From: an uncultured Flavobacterium sp.
GTDB lineage: Bacteria > Bacteroidota > Bacteroidia > Flavobacteriales > Flavobacteriaceae
NCBI GenBank assembly: GCA_946480635.1
Contig: CAMLKV010000015.1
Span: 1-13,296, forward strand
DNA length: 13,296 bases
Direction of reading: 5' to 3'
This document shows, in pieces, positions 1 through 7,023 of the stretch (its first letter is position 1; every line of letters begins with the position of its first letter). Both the position numbers and the translations under genes were made by a program. The notes under the pieces are model-generated. The model did not search any database. It saw only the letters and a list, made by a program, of their open reading frames with translations, and was not told the DNA's origin.

Positions 1-30
1 ATAATACGTAATGATAAGTACTTTTTTCAT
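1..30 (-). CDS. 5' end of a probable glycosyltransferase gene, cut by the window edge
   Basis: On the minus strand an ATG at 30-28 opens a frame that reads MKKVLIITYY and continues past the left edge. This N-terminus (hydrophobic first beta strand, then I-T-Y-Y) is typical of GT-B glycosyltransferases of Flavobacteriaceae, which usually continue with a W-P-P-A-G-G motif that lies outside the window. Its ATG overlaps the TGA of the fluoride channel gene by four bases (ATGA), which indicates translational coupling and membership in the same operon as crcB and the YfhO-family gene. A glycosyltransferase would fit next to YfhO, which belongs to an envelope glycosylation family. The coding start is well supported by the overlap; the product rests on ten residues only and could be another Rossmann-type protein. 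Confidence 0.55.
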   Translation of the reverse strand, partial: MKKVLIITYY

Positions 31-392
31 AAAGCTTTAGCTAAATTAATTCCTAACCAAGTTGCCATTATTCCTACTATAACACTCAAAGCTATATATA
101 ATAATGCTGTAAACATCTGGTTGTTTTGCATTAACTGAACATTTTCTAACGAGAAAGTAGAAAACGTAGTATATCCACCACAAAATCCAGTTATTAAAAA
201 GAATTTTAAATCTTGAGAAAGCAAATTTTGCTTCTCAAAATAACCAAAGAACAAACCTATTAACAAACATCCAACAATATTAGTCACAAACGTAGCATAT
301 GGAAAAGCGTCATTTTTTATTATAATAGAAGTTAGGTAGCGTAAAACGCTACCTAAGGCTCCTCCTAATGCTATGTAGACAATTGTTTTCAA
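27..392 (-). CDS. crcB: CrcB/FluC family fluoride ion channel
   Basis: A 121-residue inner-membrane protein with four hydrophobic segments, the standard length for FluC dual-topology fluoride channels, which work as dimers and let F- leave the cytoplasm. Family motifs are in place: GGALGSVLRY near residues 10-19 with the conserved Arg, T-N-I-V-G-C around Asn38, and GGYTTFSTFSLE at 72-83, which carries the Phe-box phenylalanines (F77, F80) and the central Thr-Thr-Phe break that binds the structural Na+. The ATG directly abuts the stop of the YfhO-family gene, and its own stop overlaps the next gene by ATGA, so it sits inside an operon. No fluoride riboswitch can precede it, as there is no untranslated leader. 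Identity is secure. Confidence 0.95.
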   Translation of the reverse strand: MKTIVYIALGGALGSVLRYLTSIIIKNDAFPYATFVTNIVGCLLIGLFFGYFEKQNLLSQDLKFFLITGFCGGYTTFSTFSLENVQLMQNNQMFTALLYIALSVIVGIMATWLGINLAKAL

Positions 393-2813
393 TTATTTTT
401 CGCTAACCAACTTCTTTCTTTCAGAATAAACTACGAAACCTAGTAATCCTAAAATTCCAATAAAACTAATTAATGAAATCATACTTCCTGTTTTAACCAC
501 TTGTGGTTCGAACTTAAACTCAATAGTGTGTTTTCCTGCTGGAACAGGTAATCCTCTTAAGGCATAGTCTACACGATAATGTTCAGTAAGTTCACCATCT
601 ATGTAGGCATTCCAACCATTTTTATAATACATTTCAGAGAAAACTGCGAAACCATTATTTGGATTATTTGAAGTATACTTTAATTCATTTGATTTGTATG
701 AATCAAGCTTAATAACTGCAGTTGTATCTTTTACAAACTGTTTCGTTGCAATTTTAAATTCATTACCGTTTACAAAAGCTACATTCTTAGAATCAAATTT
801 CGTCAACGCTTTCATTTCAGCATCAGCAGAATTCAACTCTTTAATTTCTTTTACAAACCAAGCATTTCCGTTAGCTCCAGTACTTTTGATAGTTATTTGT
901 TCACCTTTTTCGTTAGTTTGAATAAGATACTTAACATTCAACATATTAAGTACTTCCAAGTTGTTTTTTACAATTTGATAGTCAAACAACTCTTGCATTC
1001 TACGTGGTTTTGCTGCATGATAACCACCTATAGATTTGTGAAAATAGGAAGCTCTTGGGTCACTCATGGCATTTTGAGAAACTTCAAATACTCTGTAATG
1101 TGATTGGTCCTTTAAAATCGCTTCATCAAAAGGAGCTTCTATAAATGGTTCATCAACTTCGTGAGCTGACACAAAACTTGAAGCATTCAAATAATTTTTA
1201 TCAATAAAGAACAAATCGGCTACCATTAAAACTCCAACAAGAATTATTGCTACTTTTTCAGAAATTCTATTCTTAATAGACAACCATAAAGCTCCAAAAG
1301 CAACAATTATAAAAAAGGTAGAACGCAATAAATCAGCTGAAAACATTGATTTTCTATCGGCTTTTAAAGCGTCAACAAATTCTGGCCCATATGATTGAAT
1401 AAAATATGAGTCACTTCCTCCTGCAAAACTGAAGCTTCCTTTAAAAAGGAACAACAATACTAAAACACCTACACTTACTGCTCCAGATTTCCATAAACTA
1501 GCCCATTTTTCTTTTTCTTCAAGCTTAAAGAAAGACTGTAATCCCATAATTGCTAGAACAGGAATACAAATTTCTAATACAACTTGTATAGAAGATACTG
1601 CTCTAAACTTGTTGTACATTGGCACATAATTGATAAAGAAATCAGTCAATAACGGGAAATTTTTACCCCATGATAAAAACAACGAAATCAAAGCTCCAGC
1701 AAGAAATGCATATTTAATTTTTCTTTTATCAGCAAATAAAGCAACAATAGCTAAAAAGAAAACAATTGCTCCAATATAAGCAGGTGCAGCAACAATAGGT
1801 TGGTCTCCCCAATATGTTGGTAAACCTTTTACAATCTCTTTTGCTTGATCCTCTGGTACATTTTGAGCAACTACATATTTATACATTTCAGAATTTGTTC
1901 CAATGTTTTCACTATTAGAACCTCCAAAAATTCTTGGTGAAATTAAATTGAAACTTTCTAATATTCCGTAGCTATACTCTGTGATATAATCATAAGTCAT
2001 TGAAGTTGCTTCGGTCTTTTTAGTCCCATCAGCATTAAAAGTCAATTCGCTTTTTCCTCTTGTACTTTCTTTAGCATACTCTGAAGTAGCCATAATGTTT
2101 GTAGCATTGGCACCAATAGCTAAAATACCTGCAACAGCAAATACTACAGCTGATTTCCATAGATGTCCAAAGTCTTTAGCTTTAATAGCTTGAATTTTGT
2201 AATAAGCTGCAATTACCAATAACAGAATTAGTAAATAATATGTCATTTGGAAGTGGTTTGCGTTAATCTCTAAAGCTGCAGCTAAAAGAGTAAGCAATCC
2301 TCCTACTAAATATCTTCTTTGATAAACCAATAAAACTCCAGCAACAACCATTGGCATATAAGCAATAGCATGTGCTTTTGCATTATGACCAACACCTAAA
2401 ATAACTATTAAATAGGTTGAAAAACCAAAAGCCAAAGCGCCAAAAAAAGCTTTTAAAGGCTTTATTCGTAATGTCATCAATAGAATATAGAATCCAACAA
2501 AATATAAGAATAAATAATCGGCAGGGCGAGGTAAAAAACGAATTAATCCGTCTAATGATTTTATATAATTATGAGGATAATTAGCTCCTAACTGATAGGT
2601 TGGCATTCCACCAAAAGCGCTATTTGTCCAATAGGGTTCAGCGTCATATTCTGCTCTAAAATCATTTTGTTCTTTTGCCATAGCAGTATACTGAACAATG
2701 TCTGATTGCAGAATTTTTTTTCCTTGTAAAACCGGATAAAAATAAATAAGTGACACCAGCACAAAGCCCAATACAGCCAGTGCATGCGGATAAAAACGTT
2801 TTAGTTTGTTCAT
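393..2813 (-). CDS. YfhO family polytopic membrane protein
   Basis: An 806-residue integral membrane protein of the YfhO family. A hydrophobic helix at about 11-29 is followed by an extracytoplasmic loop with Gln-Ser-Asp (D38), the usual place for a catalytic or metal-binding acid in GT-C-like enzymes. Many further helices follow between about 96 and 537, including GHNAKAHA (142-149) and the conserved stretch S-W-G-K-N-F-P to N-K-F-R (381-403). A soluble region of about 230 residues (roughly 541-770) contains a beta-rich C-terminal part with YYKNGWNAYIDG and AGKHTIEF, then one last helix and a short basic tail. In Firmicutes, YfhO proteins take part in glycosylating envelope polymers; the substrate in Bacteroidota is unknown to me. 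It lies downstream of the DUF4834 gene (103-bp gap) and abuts crcB without a gap. The family call is secure; the function is inferred. Confidence 0.9.
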   Translation of the reverse strand: MNKLKRFYPHALAVLGFVLVSLIYFYPVLQGKKILQSDIVQYTAMAKEQNDFRAEYDAEPYWTNSAFGGMPTYQLGANYPHNYIKSLDGLIRFLPRPADYLFLYFVGFYILLMTLRIKPLKAFFGALAFGFSTYLIVILGVGHNAKAHAIAYMPMVVAGVLLVYQRRYLVGGLLTLLAAALEINANHFQMTYYLLILLLVIAAYYKIQAIKAKDFGHLWKSAVVFAVAGILAIGANATNIMATSEYAKESTRGKSELTFNADGTKKTEATSMTYDYITEYSYGILESFNLISPRIFGGSNSENIGTNSEMYKYVVAQNVPEDQAKEIVKGLPTYWGDQPIVAAPAYIGAIVFFLAIVALFADKRKIKYAFLAGALISLFLSWGKNFPLLTDFFINYVPMYNKFRAVSSIQVVLEICIPVLAIMGLQSFFKLEEKEKWASLWKSGAVSVGVLVLLFLFKGSFSFAGGSDSYFIQSYGPEFVDALKADRKSMFSADLLRSTFFIIVAFGALWLSIKNRISEKVAIILVGVLMVADLFFIDKNYLNASSFVSAHEVDEPFIEAPFDEAILKDQSHYRVFEVSQNAMSDPRASYFHKSIGGYHAAKPRRMQELFDYQIVKNNLEVLNMLNVKYLIQTNEKGEQITIKSTGANGNAWFVKEIKELNSADAEMKALTKFDSKNVAFVNGNEFKIATKQFVKDTTAVIKLDSYKSNELKYTSNNPNNGFAVFSEMYYKNGWNAYIDGELTEHYRVDYALRGLPVPAGKHTIEFKFEPQVVKTGSMISLISFIGILGLLGFVVYSERKKLVSEK

Positions 2814-2844
2814 AAAATTTTGGTTGAATCAAATAAGGCGTGAA

Positions 2845-2864
2845 GATACTAATTTTTTAGTATC
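2845..2864. other. Short perfect hairpin between the DUF4834 and YfhO genes
   Basis: GATACTAA (2845-2852), a TTTT loop and TTAGTATC (2857-2864) form an 8-bp stem in the 103-bp gap. Neither strand has a U-run directly after the stem, so it is not a classical terminator. It may be an operator, an mRNA processing site or a weak pause site ahead of the YfhO gene. Confidence 0.35.
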
Positions 2865-2916
2865 CTGTCTTAGTTTTCGTTTTTCAGTTTATTTAAAGAA
2901 ATTAAAAAGCTTCTAT

Positions 2917-3192
2917 TTAATCTTTTACTTCCTCGTAATCAACATATTCTCCAACCTGTTTCGTTGGTTTTTTAAAATCTCGTTGTGGTTTTTCTTGAGT
3001 AAAAGTATCATTAACATCAGACTGGTTGAAGTTACCTTGCTGATAGTGACGATTAAAGTTTTCTTGTGCTTTATTCATCATCGATTTCATTAAAATTGGC
3101 ATAAAAATACGTGCCAATATTTTGACTAAGTAATAGAATCCAATTATATAAACGATAGTTTTAAATAAACCTGTAAGAGAAGCTTCTTGCAT
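2917..3192 (-). CDS. DUF4834 family small membrane protein
   Basis: A 91-residue protein with one N-terminal membrane segment (about residues 9-35, rich in Ile, Tyr, Phe and Leu, with Lys-Ile-Leu-Ala-Arg inside). A polar, Gln/Asn-rich cytoplasmic stretch follows, and the conserved ending is GEYVDYEEVKD. This layout, a single helix with Y-Y-L-V-K-I-L-A-R and a final G-E-Y-x-D-Y-E-E motif, matches my knowledge of DUF4834, a family restricted to Bacteroidota with no known function. The start ATG lies 13 bp after a TATTTTTG -7 box on the same strand, supporting this start. It is the first gene of the run DUF4834 - YfhO - CrcB - glycosyltransferase. A scaffold or assembly role for the neighbouring envelope enzyme is possible but only inferred. 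Confidence 0.85.
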   Translation of the reverse strand: MQEASLTGLFKTIVYIIGFYYLVKILARIFMPILMKSMMNKAQENFNRHYQQGNFNQSDVNDTFTQEKPQRDFKKPTKQVGEYVDYEEVKD

Positions 3193-3205
3193 TGTAATTT
3201 TTTTT

Positions 3206-3213
3206 CAAAAATA
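3206..3213 (-). promoter_or_regulatory. Bacteroidota-type -7 promoter box for the DUF4834-YfhO-CrcB run
   Basis: The plus-strand sequence CAAAAATA reads TATTTTTG on the minus strand, an exact match to TAnnTTTG, 13 bases before the DUF4834 start codon. No clear TTG at the -33 position is visible. The 5' untranslated leader would be only a few bases long. Confidence 0.6.
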
Positions 3214-3258
3214 AGCATATTTGATTTAGCTCTTTCTTAAAATAATAATAAAATATAC

Positions 3259-3266
3259 TACATTTG
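3259..3266 (+). promoter_or_regulatory. -7 promoter box for the beta-barrel/acyltransferase unit
   Basis: TACATTTG is an exact TAnnTTTG match 21 bases before the ATG at 3288. It covers the upstream in-frame TTG at 3264, so that TTG cannot be in the transcript; this settles the start at 3288. No -33 TTG is evident. Confidence 0.6.
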
Positions 3267-3287
3267 GTCAAACCAAACCCTAAACCT

Positions 3288-4376
3288 ATGAGAGTATTCA
3301 AATTGCTTTTTTTATTAAGTGCCTTAATCAGTTCGAGTTCGATATATTCACAGTTTACAGATCAAATTAATTCAAACAGACCCGGTAAGTCTGCTGGAGC
3401 GTTCTCGGTTGGAAAAAAAGTACTTCAAATAGAGTCTGGAGTATATTATATTAAGGAATCACATAATATTTTGGATTATGATGCAAAAGGCTTCGGATTG
3501 GATTTAAGTGCGCGTTATGGTGTTTGGAAAGAGCAACTAGAAGTTACCCTAGATGTTCAATTTCAGATGGATAAATATTCAAGTTTATTTATTGATAAAA
3601 ATAGAAGTGGTTTAAGAAATTCAACCCTTGGAGCAAAGTATCTATTCTATGATCCATTCAAAAAAGGAGAAGAAAAACCAAACATCTATAGTTGGAGAGC
3701 CAATCATCGTTTTAAATGGAAACAGTTAATCCCTGCCATTTCTGGTTATGTTGGCGTAAACTACACCATGGATAATGATTATAGCATTCCTGGCGAAGCA
3801 GTAGTAAGTCCTAAAGTTATGGCAATTGCTCAAAACAGATTTGGAAGCCGTTGGGTTTTAGTAACTAATTTAATAGCCGACAAAATTGCATCAGAAACAC
3901 AAAATTTCGGTTACATCCTTACATTAACATGTGGTGTTCACGAAAAATGGTCAGCTTTCTTAGAAAATAGAGGCGTAAAAGGTGATTATTATTCAGATGG
4001 TTTCATTGCAGTTGGAGCAACTCATCTATTAAAAGACAATCTACAATTAGATATTAACATTGCAAAAAACATAAAATACACTCCTTCTATTTTCTACGGA
4101 GGGATAGGTTTCTCTTGGAGGTTTGACAAAAAACACAAAGACATTCAAATCAAAGACGGAAAAGAAGTTAAAGAAAAAGGAGATGGAAAAGAAGGAGAAG
4201 GAGGCGGAAAAAGAACTATAAAAACTCCTGAGAAACTTAAAAAAGCTGCCAAAAAAGCTGAAAGAAAAAAACGCAGAAACAAAGACAATGATATTGAACC
4301 TTCAAGCGATACTGAACAAGAAGTAAAAGAAGAACCTAAAAAGAAAAGATTAGATGACCTTGAAGAAACGCCATAA
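3288..4376 (+). CDS. Secreted beta-barrel-like protein with a Lys/Glu-rich C-terminal tail
   Basis: From the ATG at 3288 the product has 362 residues. An in-frame TTG at 3264 is rejected because it lies in the promoter. Residues 1-22 form a typical signal peptide (MRVFKLLFLLSALISSSSIY) with probable cleavage just before S-Q-F. The start of the mature protein, D-Q-I-N-S-N-R-P-G-K-S, and the alternating aromatic/polar strands to about residue 278 resemble the outer-membrane transporter-like family related to Phenol_MetA_deg (PF13557). The last strand, Y-G-G-I-G-F-S-W-R-F, has the aromatic C-terminal residue of a barrel. An 84-residue tail (279-362), highly charged and low in complexity, follows the barrel, which is unusual. 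It ends 5 bp before the next gene, so the two are probably co-transcribed. The barrel call is reasonable; the cargo is unknown. Confidence 0.65.
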   Translation: MRVFKLLFLLSALISSSSIYSQFTDQINSNRPGKSAGAFSVGKKVLQIESGVYYIKESHNILDYDAKGFGLDLSARYGVWKEQLEVTLDVQFQMDKYSSLFIDKNRSGLRNSTLGAKYLFYDPFKKGEEKPNIYSWRANHRFKWKQLIPAISGYVGVNYTMDNDYSIPGEAVVSPKVMAIAQNRFGSRWVLVTNLIADKIASETQNFGYILTLTCGVHEKWSAFLENRGVKGDYYSDGFIAVGATHLLKDNLQLDINIAKNIKYTPSIFYGGIGFSWRFDKKHKDIQIKDGKEVKEKGDGKEGEGGGKRTIKTPEKLKKAAKKAERKKRRNKDNDIEPSSDTEQEVKEEPKKKRLDDLEETP

Positions 4377-4381
4377 TTTTT

Positions 4382-5500
4382 ATGATTACCATTAAACAAA
4401 TACATACCAAAAAAGAAATTACCGAATTTGTAAAATTCCCGTTCAAAATTTTCAAAGGAAACGATTACTGGATTCCACCAATTATATCAGAAGAGGTCGA
4501 AACTTTTAATAAAGACAAAAATCCGGCTCTAAAAACTGCAGAAGTAGAATTGTATTTAGCATACAAAAACAATGAAATTGTTGGCCGAGTAGCAGCAATA
4601 ATTAATTGGGACGAAGTTAAATTACAAGAAAAAAAGAAAGTCCGTTTTGGATGGTTTGATGTAATTGATGACATTGAAGTCACCAAAACTTTATTAGAGA
4701 AAGTTTACGAATTGGGTAAAAAACATGGGATGGAAATGGCCGAAGGCCCCATAGGTTTCACCAATCTAGATAAAGTAGGAGTTCTAACCGAAGGTTTTGA
4801 TCAATTGGGTACAATGGTTTCATGGTACAGTCATCCCTACTACAAGGAACATTTTGAAAAACTAGGAATGACAGTCGAAAAAGAATATTTCGAAAGCTAT
4901 TTCTCTATGGAAGCTGTAAATCCAGCACCATTTCAACGCGCCAGTCAAATGATTAAGGATCGTTATGGCGTAAGAGTTTTAAATTTTACGAAATCAAAAG
5001 ATGTAATGCCTTATGTTGATCAAATGTTTGATTTATTTAACGAGACATACTCTGTATTACAAACATTTGTAAAAATTAATGATGAAATGAGAGATTATTT
5101 CAAAAAGAAATACATCAGTTTCATCAATCCTGAATACATTAAATTTTTCATGGATAAAAACAATAAAATGATTGGCTTTACTATAGTAATGCCTTCTTTT
5201 GAAAGAGCAATGCAAAAAGCGAATGGAAAGCTATTCCCTTTTGGATTTTATCACTTACTGAAAGCTAAAAAAGAGTCTGAAGAAGTTGTTTTTTACTTAA
5301 TTGGCATAAGCCCTGAGTATCAAAACAAAGGGATTACTGCAATCATTTTTGACGAATACTATAAGGTTTTTAAAGCTCAGAAAATCAAAAAATTTATACG
5401 AACTCAGGAGTTAGAAGAAAACCACGCTATGCATAACTTATGGAAAAACTTTGACCCAACAATTCATAAAAGAAGAAGAACCTATAAAAAAGATCTATAA
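4382..5500 (+). CDS. GNAT-like N-acyltransferase of unknown substrate
   Basis: A 372-residue cytoplasmic protein. The N-terminal part contains F-V-K-F-P-F-K-I-F-K-G-N-D-Y-W-I-P-P (15-33), which is characteristic of a Bacteroidota GNAT-like family sometimes mislabelled GTP cyclohydrolase in databases. Residues around 45-75 contain K-N-P-A-L-K-T-A-E-V-E-L-Y-L-A and a G-R-V-A-A-I strand typical of GNAT beta strands. Near the C-terminus, G-I-S-P-E-Y-Q-N-K-G-I-T-A (308-320) is the acetyl-CoA pyrophosphate-binding motif A (Q-x-x-G-x-x/A). It probably transfers an acyl group to an amine. The middle part suggests a tandem or degenerate second GNAT fold. It lies 5 bp behind the barrel gene and is followed by a terminator, closing the two-gene unit. 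The fold is well supported; the substrate is unknown. Confidence 0.75.
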   Translation: MITIKQIHTKKEITEFVKFPFKIFKGNDYWIPPIISEEVETFNKDKNPALKTAEVELYLAYKNNEIVGRVAAIINWDEVKLQEKKKVRFGWFDVIDDIEVTKTLLEKVYELGKKHGMEMAEGPIGFTNLDKVGVLTEGFDQLGTMVSWYSHPYYKEHFEKLGMTVEKEYFESYFSMEAVNPAPFQRASQMIKDRYGVRVLNFTKSKDVMPYVDQMFDLFNETYSVLQTFVKINDEMRDYFKKKYISFINPEYIKFFMDKNNKMIGFTIVMPSFERAMQKANGKLFPFGFYHLLKAKKESEEVVFYLIGISPEYQNKGITAIIFDEYYKVFKAQKIKKFIRTQELEENHAMHNLWKNFDPTIHKRRRTYKKDL

Positions 5501-5504
5501 AATA

Positions 5505-5532
5505 AAAAGTCCAATCTTTCGATTGGGCTTTT
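5505..5532. terminator. Bidirectional intrinsic terminator between convergent genes
   Basis: AAAAGTCCAATC (5505-5516), loop TTTC, GATTGGGCTTTT (5521-5532): a 12-bp stem with one G-U pair, followed on both strands by T-rich sequence (TTTTATTTATTTT on plus, CTTTTTATTTT on minus). It lies between the stops of the acyltransferase gene (plus) and the oxoamine synthase gene (minus) and serves both. Confidence 0.9.
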
Positions 5533-5552
5533 ATTTATTTTAACTTAACGTA

Positions 5553-6812
5553 TTAAGAAACATTTTCAACATTAGCTTCTGCTAAAGCCTTATAAGTTCC
5601 GTTAGTTAATTTCTCACGAATGGCTTCGAAAGCTGATAAAGTCTCATCAATATCTTTTTGAGTGTGTGAAGCCGTAGGAATCATTCTTAACAAAATAATA
5701 CCTTTAGGAATTACTGGATACACAACGATAGAAAGGAAAATACCATAGTTTTCACGTAAATCATTTACCATTACCATTGCTTCAGGAATAGAACCCTCTA
5801 AGTATACTGGAGTAATACAAGTATTAGTATCCCCAATATTAAATCCTCTTTCTTTTAATCCATTTTGTAATGAATTAACGTTAACCCAAAGTTTGTCTTT
5901 AATTTCAGAAGACTTACGTAATAATTCCAAACGCTTCAAAGAACCAATTGTTTGAATCATTGGTAATGCTTTAGCAAACATTTGTGAACGTAAGTTATAT
6001 TTTAAATAATCAATTACATCTTGATCAGCAGCTACGAAAGCCCCAATATTTGCCATCGATTTAGCAAATGTAGAGAAGTACACATCAATACCATCTTGAC
6101 ATCCTTGCTCCTCACCTGCTCCAGCACCAGTTTTACCTAAAGTACCAAAACCATGAGCATCATCAACTAATAAACGGAAATTGTATTTTTTCTTCATTTC
6201 TACAATTTCTTTCAACTTACCTTGTTGTCCTCGCATTCCAAAAACACCTTCGGTAATAAATAAAATTCCTCCGCCAGTTTCCTGAGCCATTTTAGTAGCG
6301 CGTTGAAGGTTTTTTTCCATGCTCTCTAAATCATTGTGCTTATAAGTAAAACGCTTACCCATGTGCAAACGAACACCATCAATAATACAAGCGTGAGAAT
6401 CAACATCATAAACAATAATATCATTTTTAGTAACCAAAGCATCAATAATTGACACCATTCCTTGGTAACCAAAATTCAATAAGTAGGCAGCAGGCTTCAT
6501 TACAAACTCGGCAAGCTCTTTTTCTAATTGTTCGTGGTAATTTGTATGACCAGACATCATACGTGCTCCCATTGGGTAAGCAGCACCATATTGAAGAGCA
6601 GCATCTGTATCAGCTTTTCTCACTTCAGGGTGATTTGCTAAACCTAAATAATCATTAATTGACCAGTTTAAAATTTCTTTTCCATGAAACTTCATTCTAG
6701 GTCCTAAATCACCTTCTAATTTTGGGAAAACATAATATCCTTCTGCTTGTGAAGCCCATTTACCTAACGGCCCTTTATTGTTTTGTATTCTTTCAAATAA
6801 ATCTTTAACCAT
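5553..6812 (-). CDS. Alpha-oxoamine synthase: serine palmitoyltransferase or cysteate fatty acyltransferase
   Basis: A 419-residue PLP enzyme of aminotransferase fold type I, alpha-oxoamine synthase family, which condenses an amino acid with an acyl thioester and releases CO2. Visible landmarks: W-S-I-N-D-Y-L-G-L near 50-58, G-A-R-M-M-S-G at 82-88, D-S-H-A-C with the PLP-stacking H140, V-D-D-A-H-G-F-G with D217 and H220 contacting PLP, and T-F-A-K-S with the Schiff-base lysine K251. The insertless length and the motif T-F-A-K-S-M-A-N resemble the Bacteroidota enzymes that start sphingolipid synthesis (serine + palmitoyl-CoA) or capnine/sulfonolipid synthesis (cysteate + acyl thioester). Bacteroidota 2-amino-3-ketobutyrate ligase and BioF homologues are less likely. 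Genes for later lipid steps are not in the window. It is transcribed alone, with a promoter box 40 bp upstream and RNA elements further up. Confidence 0.85.
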   Translation of the reverse strand: MVKDLFERIQNNKGPLGKWASQAEGYYVFPKLEGDLGPRMKFHGKEILNWSINDYLGLANHPEVRKADTDAALQYGAAYPMGARMMSGHTNYHEQLEKELAEFVMKPAAYLLNFGYQGMVSIIDALVTKNDIIVYDVDSHACIIDGVRLHMGKRFTYKHNDLESMEKNLQRATKMAQETGGGILFITEGVFGMRGQQGKLKEIVEMKKKYNFRLLVDDAHGFGTLGKTGAGAGEEQGCQDGIDVYFSTFAKSMANIGAFVAADQDVIDYLKYNLRSQMFAKALPMIQTIGSLKRLELLRKSSEIKDKLWVNVNSLQNGLKERGFNIGDTNTCITPVYLEGSIPEAMVMVNDLRENYGIFLSIVVYPVIPKGIILLRMIPTASHTQKDIDETLSAFEAIREKLTNGTYKALAEANVENVS

Positions 6813-6851
6813 AATTCAAAAATGTAAATTTTTACGATTTTATAATCGGCT

Positions 6852-6859
6852 CAAAAGTA
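6852..6859 (-). promoter_or_regulatory. -7 promoter box of the oxoamine synthase gene
   Basis: Plus-strand CAAAAGTA reads TACTTTTG on the minus strand, an exact TAnnTTTG, 39 bases before the start codon at 6812. It lies downstream of the two minus-strand RNA candidates, so the gene can be transcribed without them. No -33 TTG is clear. Confidence 0.55.
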
Positions 6860-6896
6860 ACTATTTCTATGGTATTTTAGTATTGAAATTTATAAT

Positions 6897-6998
6897 TATT
6901 TTTAGAAGCTATTCTCTCGTCCAAAAGACGAGATCACTTTATCTTTTGTTTTCTAAAGAAAAAAACAAAAGGATGCCGTTTCCATCAGGGCTAAAAAA
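6897..6998 (-). ncRNA. Flavo-1-like structured RNA element (boundaries approximate)
   Basis: Read on the minus strand from 6998, the element starts TAGCCCTGATGGAAACGGCA, continues TCCTTTTG, forms a long A/U hairpin (arms 6943-6954 and 6957-6971, pairing CTTTTGT with ACAAAAG), then GATAAAGTGA, then a perfect 7-bp hairpin TCTCGTC-TTTTG-GACGAGA (6915-6933), and ends with AATAGCTTCTAAAAATAA. From memory, this layout (GCCC-TGAT-GGAA-CGGCATCC, hairpin, AAAAGATA, hairpin, ATAGCT-CCTAAA) recurs between genes in many Flavobacterium genomes and probably corresponds to the Rfam motif Flavo-1 (RF01705), whose function is unknown. It starts directly after the U-run of the upstream terminator and ends about 40 bp before the synthase promoter. 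No protein frame fits here. Structure is seen; the family name is a recollection to be checked. Confidence 0.6.
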
Positions 6999-7023
6999 TA
7001 AAGAGGCCCGTAAAACGGGCCTC
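6993..7023 (-). terminator. Intrinsic terminator of the upstream minus-strand RNA
   Basis: GAGGCCCGT (7003-7011), loop, ACGGGCCTC (7015-7023): a perfect 9-bp GC-rich stem. On the minus strand it is followed by TTTATTTTTT, whereas on the plus strand no T-run follows; the terminator therefore acts on minus-strand transcription coming from 7110 or above, although the nearest minus-strand gene starts only at 6812. Confidence 0.85.

Noticed and set aside
393..420. Fluoride riboswitch ahead of crcB
   Set aside because: The crcB start abuts the stop of the upstream gene, so there is no leader in which a riboswitch could fold without overlapping coding sequence, and no recognisable motif was seen.
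2806..3093. 95-codon plus-strand frame across the DUF4834 gene
   Set aside because: It is the antisense shadow of DUF4834 and the adjacent spacer; the Phe/Leu/Ile-rich product has no domain.
3264..3287. TTG start giving eight extra residues on the barrel protein
   Set aside because: The TTG lies inside the TACATTTG promoter box and the signal peptide begins properly at the ATG at 3288.
4145..4405. 86-codon minus-strand frame rich in Ser, Phe and Leu
   Set aside because: It is the complement of the Lys/Glu-rich tail (AAA/GAA codons read backwards give Phe/Ser), not a gene.
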